DNA from: an uncultured Pelagibacteraceae bacterium
Lineage (GTDB): Bacteria; Pseudomonadota; Alphaproteobacteria; Pelagibacterales; Pelagibacteraceae
DNA length: 44,847 nucleotides
NCBI GenBank assembly: GCA_902634695.1
Contig: CACPLE010000006.1
Coordinates: forward strand, 1-44,847
Reading direction: 5' to 3'
Part shown: positions 38,259-44,847 of the stretch, piece by piece
How positions within the stretch are numbered: position 1 is the first letter of the stretch
Layout: every line of letters starts with the position of its first letter
Position numbers and translations under genes: made by a program
The notes under the pieces: model-generated
What the model was told of the DNA's origin: nothing
Database searches by the model: none
What the model saw: the letters and a program-made list of their open reading frames with translations, nothing else

Positions 38259-39368
38259 CTATTGTTTAGGAAAATAATCTTGTAAATCACCTTCTCTGTA
38301 AACATCTGTAGTACTACAATGCAAACTTCCACCAAAGCCATAAGCTTCTCTAAAATCTATAGGCAAAACTTCCATGCCTAGTTTATCAAGTTGTTCAGCT
38401 TGATATACTTCACTTTTCTCTACACATACTGTTTTTGGATCTAAAACCAAAATATTCATTGATAACCATATTGAATAATAAGTTAGAGGAGGAGGAGAGT
38501 TATGTGCTGGTTGTGCTGCTTCAATAATTTCCCAACCGTTATCCTCAAAAAGTTTTCTTTGTTCTTTTGGAAGTTTTCTTACAGGGTTATTTAATATTAG
38601 ACCAGGTCTGATTGGCGTAAAAGTTGCATCTATATGAATAGGGTAAGGATCTCCTGGAAAATTTACAGTATGAACACGATGATCAGGAAAATGTCTTTTT
38701 AACCAGTCAATACCTTTTAAATTTGTTGTAAAACCATGTTGAACAATTAAATCTTTACCAAATCTTAATATATCAGCGGCATCGAAAAGAGGCTCTTCTT
38801 CAGTTGTTACAAAGTATTTTTTTTCAGCCCATTCCAACCGTTGTTCAATGCTTACCTCATCAGATAAATAATTTTTATGATAATCTTTATCTGTCAATCT
38901 AGGTTTAGGAGCAGATTCATGTTTCATACCCGGGTCTTCTATAAAGTATTGTTGTATCAATGGTCTATAAGCTAAATATTCAAACCATCGGCAACGAAAG
39001 CTCATAGTTGCTTCTAACATTTCTTTTCCAACAGTAATAATTACATCTCTAGATGGCATACATCCAAACATGTGTTCTGCTTTCCAGTCGGGCGTAGCAA
39101 TTTTTTGATCAAATTTTAAAGGAGTTGGTCTATCAACTCTTATCCCTCTTTTCTCTAATGTTTTTACAAATTTATCTAAAAGTTCATTTGATCTATCTAT
39201 AGAATCTTGAGTTCTTCTGCCATGTTTTCCTTTCATAACCGAATCTGGTGGAATTTTTACATCTACGGCAGGTTCAGGTGCAGGTATACAACAATTATCT
39301 GCTCTACCGACGATTACATGTTTTAGCGGATCCCATTCATTCCAACTTTTAACAATAGTTTTTTTCAT
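38259..39368 (-). CDS. Glycine amidinotransferase (AGAT)-family protein
   Basis: VGRADNCCIPAPEP; LFDAADILRFGKDLIVQHG; HIDATFTPIRPGLILNNP; active-site Cys GGSLHCSTTDVYREG. Confidence 0.85.
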   Translation of the reverse strand: MKKTIVKSWNEWDPLKHVIVGRADNCCIPAPEPAVDVKIPPDSVMKGKHGRRTQDSIDRSNELLDKFVKTLEKRGIRVDRPTPLKFDQKIATPDWKAEHMFGCMPSRDVIITVGKEMLEATMSFRCRWFEYLAYRPLIQQYFIEDPGMKHESAPKPRLTDKDYHKNYLSDEVSIEQRLEWAEKKYFVTTEEEPLFDAADILRFGKDLIVQHGFTTNLKGIDWLKRHFPDHRVHTVNFPGDPYPIHIDATFTPIRPGLILNNPVRKLPKEQRKLFEDNGWEIIEAAQPAHNSPPPLTYYSIWLSMNILVLDPKTVCVEKSEVYQAEQLDKLGMEVLPIDFREAYGFGGSLHCSTTDVYREGDLQDYFPKQ

Positions 39369-39423
39369 ATTATTAAAATAAATAATTTAATTTATATATA
39401 TTTTCAATAATTATAATTTTTTC

Positions 39424-41006
39424 TTAATTTAAAATAAGATCAGAGGCTTTTTCAGCAATCATAAGGGTAGGGGCATTTAAATTCGCACTTGGAATTTCTG
39501 GCATCACAGAAGCATCTACTACTCTTAAATTTTGTATTCCTTTAACTTTTAAACTCTCATCAACCACAGCCATTTCATCTACACCCATTTTACAAGTTCC
39601 ACATGGGTGATAAGCTGTTTCCGCCTTAGATCTTATATATTCGTTTAATTCTTCATCAGTTCGTTTGTCAGAACCTGGTCCAACCTCATTACCAGAATGT
39701 TTTTCTAAAGAAGGTTGTGCTAAAATTTTTCTCGCAACATGAATGCATTCTCGTGTTTGTCTTAGATCGTCTTCGTGTTCTAAATAATTAAATAATATTT
39801 TTGGATAATCGTAAGGATCAGAAGAATTAAGTCTAATAGATCCTCTGCTTTTAGGATGATTAGGACTTGCGTGTAATTGATAACCATGAGAACTAGGATT
39901 AACCAAACCATGATCAATAACAAATGATGGAAAAAAATGAAATTGAATGTTTGCTATTTCACGTTCCGGAGAAGATTTAGCAAATCCTCCAGCTTCCAAA
40001 TATGACTGTGAGCAAGGACCAGACTTAGATAAAAAACCACTGAATTCCAGCTAAAACTTTTGGAATTAACTTTGTATATGTGTAAAGAGTATCTGGAGTT
40101 TTGCATTCTTGCATAATGTATGTTTCCAAATGATCTTGAAGATTTTTTCCAACTCCTTTTACATCGTTTACAACTGTAATTCCTTTTTCTTTTAAATGAT
40201 TTGCATCACCAATTCCTGAAAGCATTAACAATTGTGGTGAATTAATTGAACCTCCACTTAATATTATTTCTTTTTCTGCATAAACTTTTTCAAGTTTATT
40301 TTTAATTTTTACTTCAATACCAATGGCTTTTTTCCCATCAAAAATAATTCTTTCAACAAATGAATTAGAAAAAATATTTAAATTTTTTCTTTTTTTTGCA
40401 GGATTCAAATAGTATTTTGTTGCACTTGCTCTTTGACCTTTATGAATTGTTGTATCAAACATACCAAATCCTTCTTGCTCTTCCCCATTCATATCGGGAT
40501 TAATAGCATGTCCTGCTTCAGAAGCTGAATTTATAAAAGCTTTAAATAGAGGATTGTCATTTTTTGATTGATTAACTGGAAGCGGACCCAGCGAACCTCT
40601 ATATTGGTTTTCTCCTCCTGACCATGTTTCAATTTTTTTTAAAATAAGGTAGAACTTTTTCGTAAGACCAAGATTTTAATCCAAAGTTTTCCCATCTTTC
40701 ATAATCATTTCTATTACCTCTTACAAAAACCATTCCGTTATGAGCAGAGCAACCTCCAATCATTTTACCTCTTGGACAAAATAATCTTCTATTGTTTAAA
40801 TATGGCTCAGGTTCAGAATAATATTTCCAATTATATTTTGGATCATGCATCGTATAAAGTAAAGCAAGTGGCATTTTAACTTTCCAAATATCACTTGAAC
40901 CACCAGCTTCAAAGACAGCAACTTTATTTTTTTGATCTTCAGACAGTCTATTTGAAAGGACACATCCAGCTGAACCTGCTCCAATTATTATATAATCAAA
41001 TTTCAT
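39424..41006 (-). pseudogene. GMC-family (choline/alcohol dehydrogenase-like) oxidoreductase split into three ORFs by two single-nt homopolymer frameshifts
   Basis: FAD motif YIIIGAGSAGCVLSNRLSED; removing one A from A8 (~40633-40640) and one T from T6 (~40032-40037) joins all three ORFs into a continuous GMC protein. Confidence 0.85.
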
Positions 41007-41542
41007 AATAGATTTGAATTTAGTAAATTTTTGTAATCATTAATATCTTTCATTTTGATACCTGTTTTTTTTGCTGCTTCATCAAATTTTCTAAGTTTAA
41101 TAGCATCATCAAAATATTTTTCATGTTCAAATTTTTCTGCTTCTTCTTCGCTCATTACACCACCTTGTAAATGTAAACTGACTTTAGAAGCTTGAGAGAG
41201 TATATTGAAATATTTTTTATTTCTTGCCAAATATCTTTTTGCCTTAACGTGAATTTTTATTGGTTCAACAACACTTTTTTTAAAATACTTTTTAAGATAT
41301 AGATAAGCAACATCTTCGTGTTTTCCATCTTCTTTTTTGTTTACCAGTTGATCAGGGTCATCTAAAATAAAATGACCATAATCATGAAGCAAAGAAGCAC
41401 ATACCAAACCTGAGGAACATTTATTTTTTTCAGCAAGCATTGCAGACTGGATCATGTGTTCGGTCATTGTTACTTTCTCCCCAATATAAAGAGACTTATT
41501 GGTTTTATAGTTTTTAATTATTTTTTCTATTATTGAGCTCAA
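41003..41542 (-). CDS. HD-domain protein of the PhnZ/TmpB-like phosphonate oxygenase family
   Basis: YIGEKVTMTEHMIQSA; ASLLHDYGHFI; IHVKAKRYL; LSQASKVSLHLQGGVMSEEEAEKFE; spacing Y-x2-E-x6-H. Confidence 0.8.
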   Translation of the reverse strand: MSSIIEKIIKNYKTNKSLYIGEKVTMTEHMIQSAMLAEKNKCSSGLVCASLLHDYGHFILDDPDQLVNKKEDGKHEDVAYLYLKKYFKKSVVEPIKIHVKAKRYLARNKKYFNILSQASKVSLHLQGGVMSEEEAEKFEHEKYFDDAIKLRKFDEAAKKTGIKMKDINDYKNLLNSNLL

Positions 41543-42376
41543 TTAAATTGGAATATCTCCTTCTATAGCTATTCTATCCATAATTCTTTTATATCCAAGA
41601 CCTCTTCCAGGATAAAAATCTGCAATTGCAAAATGAATAACACTTCTATTGTCCCAAATGCATACAGTATTTTCAGTCCAGGTAAATCTGCAAGTTAATT
41701 CAAGTCTTGCCTGATGTTCAAAAATTTTATTTAAAATTTCATCACTTTCTTCTTTATCTAAACCGATAATTTTTTTTGTATAAGTCCAATTAACAAACAA
41801 TATCTTTTTTCCAGTTTCGGGATGTGTTCTAACTATTGGATGTTCATTTGAATATGCATCGTAATTTCTTTTTTTATTTACTTCCATATGTTTGTAGTCG
41901 TCTACGAAAAACTCAGCACCTAGAGAGCTATGTACAGCTTTTTTATCTTTTATTTTTTCTTTAATTTTCTCATCTAAGGTGTCCCAAGCTAGCTCCATGT
42001 TGGAAAAACATGTGTCGCCACCAACAGGAGGTATTTTTAATGATTTTAATATTACTGCCTTAGTTGGTTTTTCATTATAACTGACATCACTGTGCCAGTT
42101 TTCTCCCCATTGGTTTTTTTCTTCTTCACCTTTAATTATTCTAACTATTTCTGGATGCTTATCTAGACCTTTAACATAAGCATGAGTTTCTATCGGTCCA
42201 AATTTTTCACCTAAAGCAATTTGTTCTTCATTCGTGATCGGCTGGTTTCTGAAAAAAATAACTTTATGTTCTAGTAGTAAATCATTAATTTTTTTAAAAT
42301 TTTCATCTGAAGTATCTTTAAGGTCAATACCAGTAACTTCAGCACCTAAGGCCCCTGATAGTAATTTTATTTCCAT
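41543..42376 (-). CDS. TauD/TfdA-family Fe(II)/2-oxoglutarate dioxygenase
   Basis: GALGAEVTGIDL; WHSDVSYNEKPTKAVIL; TWTENTVCIWDNRSVIHFAIADF. Confidence 0.9.
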   Translation of the reverse strand: MEIKLLSGALGAEVTGIDLKDTSDENFKKINDLLLEHKVIFFRNQPITNEEQIALGEKFGPIETHAYVKGLDKHPEIVRIIKGEEEKNQWGENWHSDVSYNEKPTKAVILKSLKIPPVGGDTCFSNMELAWDTLDEKIKEKIKDKKAVHSSLGAEFFVDDYKHMEVNKKRNYDAYSNEHPIVRTHPETGKKILFVNWTYTKKIIGLDKEESDEILNKIFEHQARLELTCRFTWTENTVCIWDNRSVIHFAIADFYPGRGLGYKRIMDRIAIEGDIPI

Positions 42377-42432
42377 AATCAGACATTACATCTGCGTTGT
42401 ATTTTTGTCATTAATTTTAATTTGTTTAAAGA

Positions 42433-42900
42433 TTATTTTTTTAGCTTGCTTGAAAAATTCAAATTATCAGATTTAAAATTAGATTTATTTTGGTTAATAA
42501 ATTCATCCATAATTTTAGTTTTTTCTTCTTCAAATTCTGCAACTTTTCTAAGATTTAAATCTATATAAAGAGACAACATTTCTATAGTTGCAGACAAAGT
42601 TTTTTTTGATTTTTCATACATTTCCATTTTAAAATGTAATCTTTTTTTATCATGATCAAAATGAGTTAAAAAAATATCTACCTCATCACCTTGTTTTACT
42701 TCATTATTATAAGTTGTGTGAGTTTCAACAACCATAGTACTTTTTTTTGTTGTTTTGGCCGAGTGTTCTCCCATTTTAAATTTTTCAAGAATAACTTCCC
42801 ATGCTTTGTCAAAAATTAGAACATAGAAAGCCATGTTCATATGGTCATTATAATCAGTCCAATCTTTAATAATCGTTGTTGTTGTTACATATGTTGACAT
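42433..42900 (-). CDS. Hotdog-fold (4HBT) thioesterase-family protein
   Basis: DWTDYNDHMNMAFYVLIFDKAWEVIL; MVVETHTTYNNEVKQGDEVDI. Confidence 0.8.
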   Translation of the reverse strand: MSTYVTTTTIIKDWTDYNDHMNMAFYVLIFDKAWEVILEKFKMGEHSAKTTKKSTMVVETHTTYNNEVKQGDEVDIFLTHFDHDKKRLHFKMEMYEKSKKTLSATIEMLSLYIDLNLRKVAEFEEEKTKIMDEFINQNKSNFKSDNLNFSSKLKK

Positions 42901-42923
42901 TAGTATTTATGTTCTTAATAAAT

Positions 42924-43490
42924 TTATTTATTAATATATTTTGTAATATTCGGAATAAGAGCTGTAGCAAGCAATATTTTAAAAATCTCACTTAAAACAA
43001 AAGGATATAGTCCTGCAACTAAAGCTTTTTCAAATCCAATTATTGATCCTAAATATCCCACACCTAATAAAAAAATAATAAATGTTCCTATAAGTAAAGA
43101 TTTTAAACTTTTCAAAAAAGATTTGTTATACCCAAGGTCTGAAAATATTCCTATAACCCATGCAGCAGTCACCATTCCATACAAGTAACCTGCGGTCGGC
43201 CCTGTTAGGTAAACCAAACCACCACCTTTTGCAAAAACTGGCAATCCAAAAGCTCCTTCCAAGAGATATACGGCTAATGTAGTGAATGCAAGACCCGATC
43301 CATACGACATTCCAATAATAAAAACAATAAACGTTTGCATTGTCATTGGCACTGGCCAGAATGGAACTTGAACTTTTGAAGATGCAGCCAATAAAACAGT
43401 ACCAAAAAAAACTAATAAAATATTTTTTAAATAAATATTTATCTTATAAGGCGATAGTATTGAATTAATAAGCGTTGTATTATTTTTCAT
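42924..43490 (-). CDS. bioY: Biotin transporter substrate-binding protein BioY
   Basis: SKVQVPFWPVPMTMQTFIVFIIGMSYG; GLPVFAKGGGLVYLTGPTAGYLYG. Confidence 0.93.
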   Translation of the reverse strand: MKNNTTLINSILSPYKINIYLKNILLVFFGTVLLAASSKVQVPFWPVPMTMQTFIVFIIGMSYGSGLAFTTLAVYLLEGAFGLPVFAKGGGLVYLTGPTAGYLYGMVTAAWVIGIFSDLGYNKSFLKSLKSLLIGTFIIFLLGVGYLGSIIGFEKALVAGLYPFVLSEIFKILLATALIPNITKYINK

Positions 43491-43511
43491 TGTTTAATAG
43501 CATTTAACCAT

Positions 43512-43546
43512 ACTTTGTTTAAAAGTTAAATAAATTTAAACATAGT
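43512..43546. promoter_or_regulatory. Interrupted 12-bp inverted repeat (one mismatch), candidate operator between bioY and the BKACE gene
   Basis: ACTTTGTTTAAA (43512-43523) / TTTAAACATAGT (43535-43546), 11-nt spacer, divergent promoter region. Confidence 0.45.
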
Positions 43547-43585
43547 TTACCATAAGTCATTTTTAGTATACTTTCTTTAAAAAAA

Positions 43586-44470
43586 ATGAGTAAAGTATTT
43601 ATATCATGCGCGGTAACTGGTTCAGGAGATACAGCCAGTAAACATCCTGATTTACCAAAAACACCAGAACAAATTGCAAAAGCATCTATTGAAGCAGCAA
43701 AAGCAGGAGCCGCAATTGCACATATTCATGTCAGAGAAGAAGACGGAAAACCTAGTAGAAGATTAGAATTATACAAAGAAGTAGTAGACCGTATTCGTTC
43801 AAGCGATACAGATGTAATATTAAATCTTACAACTGGGATGGGCGGTGATCTAGATATTGGACAAGGAAAAAATCCTCTTGAATTTGGACCTATGACAGAC
43901 ATGGCAAATGTAATGGAGAGAATTGCAAATGCAGAACAATTTTTACCAGAAATATGCACACTTGATTGTGGAACTTTAAATTTTGGTGATAGTTCTGTTA
44001 TTACAGTAAATACACCTAACGATTTAAGAAAAGCTGCTAAAAGATTACAAGAAATAAATGTTAAACCTGAAATAGAAGCTTTTGATTTAGGAAATATGTG
44101 GTTTGGAGCGCAGTTATATAAAGAAGGTTTGTTAAGTGATCCGCCAATGTTTCAAATGTGTTTAGGTATACCCTGGGGAGCACCTGCAACACCTTTAGCA
44201 ATGCAAGCAATGAAAGATATTATGCCTAAAGAAGGTGTTTGGTCTGGTTTTGCAATTTCAAAAAATGAAATGCCGTTCGTTGCTCAAACTGTAATTATGG
44301 GCGGAAACCCAAGAGTGGGACTTGAAGACAATTTATATTTATCAAAAGGAAAATTAGCTACAAATGCTCAATTAGTTGAGAAAGCAATTAGAATTGTAAA
44401 TGATCTTGGAGTTTCAATAATGACTCCTGCGGAAACTAGAGAAAAACTAAAATTAAAAAACTATAAATAA
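43586..44470 (+). CDS. Beta-keto acid cleavage enzyme (BKACE/DUF849) family
   Basis: FISCAVTGSGDTASKHPDLPKTPEQIAKASIEAAKAGAAIAHIHVRE; NLTTGMGG; LDCGTLNFG; MGGNPRVGLEDNLYLSKGKLATNAQLVE. Confidence 0.92.
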   Translation: MSKVFISCAVTGSGDTASKHPDLPKTPEQIAKASIEAAKAGAAIAHIHVREEDGKPSRRLELYKEVVDRIRSSDTDVILNLTTGMGGDLDIGQGKNPLEFGPMTDMANVMERIANAEQFLPEICTLDCGTLNFGDSSVITVNTPNDLRKAAKRLQEINVKPEIEAFDLGNMWFGAQLYKEGLLSDPPMFQMCLGIPWGAPATPLAMQAMKDIMPKEGVWSGFAISKNEMPFVAQTVIMGGNPRVGLEDNLYLSKGKLATNAQLVEKAIRIVNDLGVSIMTPAETREKLKLKNYK

Positions 44471-44483
44471 TTATTAAATTTAT

Positions 44484-44847
44484 TTAATCCATTCTTGTAG
44501 CATTTCCATCAACAGGAATAGCTTGGCCAGATATTCTTTCACCATCACTTGAAATTAAAAAAGAACACATTTTTCCTATGTCATCTTCATAAATCCAACA
44601 ATCCATAGAAGCCATAGATACAAAATCCTTTTCGACTAATTTTTTTGAAACTTTTAAAAATTTTGCTTTATCTCTTATAACTCTTACCATTCTATCTCCT
44701 TTAATAGTTCCAGGACAAATTGCATTCACTCTAATTTTGAATTTTCCAAGCTCCATTGCTAAAGTTTTGGTTACACCTATAACGTTAACTTTTAGAGTTT
44801 GTTCCCAATCATCAGATGTTAATTTTTCAATTGTTCCTGTTGGACCT
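44484..44847 (-). pseudogene. SDR-family oxidoreductase, 5' truncated by window edge, with apparent in-frame loss of the catalytic segment
   Basis: Frame continues past the ATG at 44756: GPTGTIEKLTSDDWEQTLKVNVIGVTKTLAMELGKFKIRVNAICPG; the SDR region containing the catalytic Ser and YxxxK is absent between LKVN and VIGVTKTLA. Confidence 0.65.

Noticed and set aside
40796-40984. 62-aa ORF overlapping the GMC oxidoreductase in another frame
   Set aside because: Alternative-frame translation of conserved GMC coding sequence; no support.
1-44847. Integrated prophage, transposon or genomic island boundaries
   Set aside because: No integrase, transposase, tRNA or att-like direct repeats recognised; most genes are housekeeping-like metabolic or transport genes.

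Overview
AT-rich window resembling a Pelagibacterales/SAR11-like alphaproteobacterium (taxonomy inferred from composition and gene content only). (1) 1-10 kb: type IV pilus/MSHA-like assembly operon (PilN-, PilO-, PilP-like, secretin, PilB/GspE ATPase, PilC/GspF), two tandem prepilins, a small two-TM protein and a TPR + outer-membrane beta-barrel protein. A STAS + HATPase (RsbV/RsbW-like) pair lies on the opposite strand inside this cluster. (2) 10-16 kb: secreted FecR-domain protein with a very lysine-rich repetitive tail, a CHASE2-PP2C phosphatase, and an ammonium transporter fused to a PP2C (SpoIIE-type) phosphatase. Together with the STAS/HATPase pair these look like a two-input partner-switching system; this is my main candidate for an undescribed system. 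(3) 16-31 kb: amino-acid related metabolism and transport (DadA-like, D-2-hydroxyacid dehydrogenase, MsrB, ProC-like, LivGFHM/LivK, LysE), a standalone inverse-autotransporter-like barrel with a secreted partner, and a 22-codon coupled micro-ORF missing from the ORF track. (4) 31-44.8 kb: catabolic genes, including an LLM monooxygenase/AA_synth/alpha-beta hydrolase/ALDH cluster behind a structured leader; a TauD-like + PhnZ/TmpB-like HD pair with a GMC oxidoreductase (broken by two homopolymer frameshifts) and an amidinotransferase; thioesterase, BioY, a BKACE enzyme, and an SDR that appears to lack its catalytic segment. No tRNA, rRNA, CRISPR or transposase was recognised.
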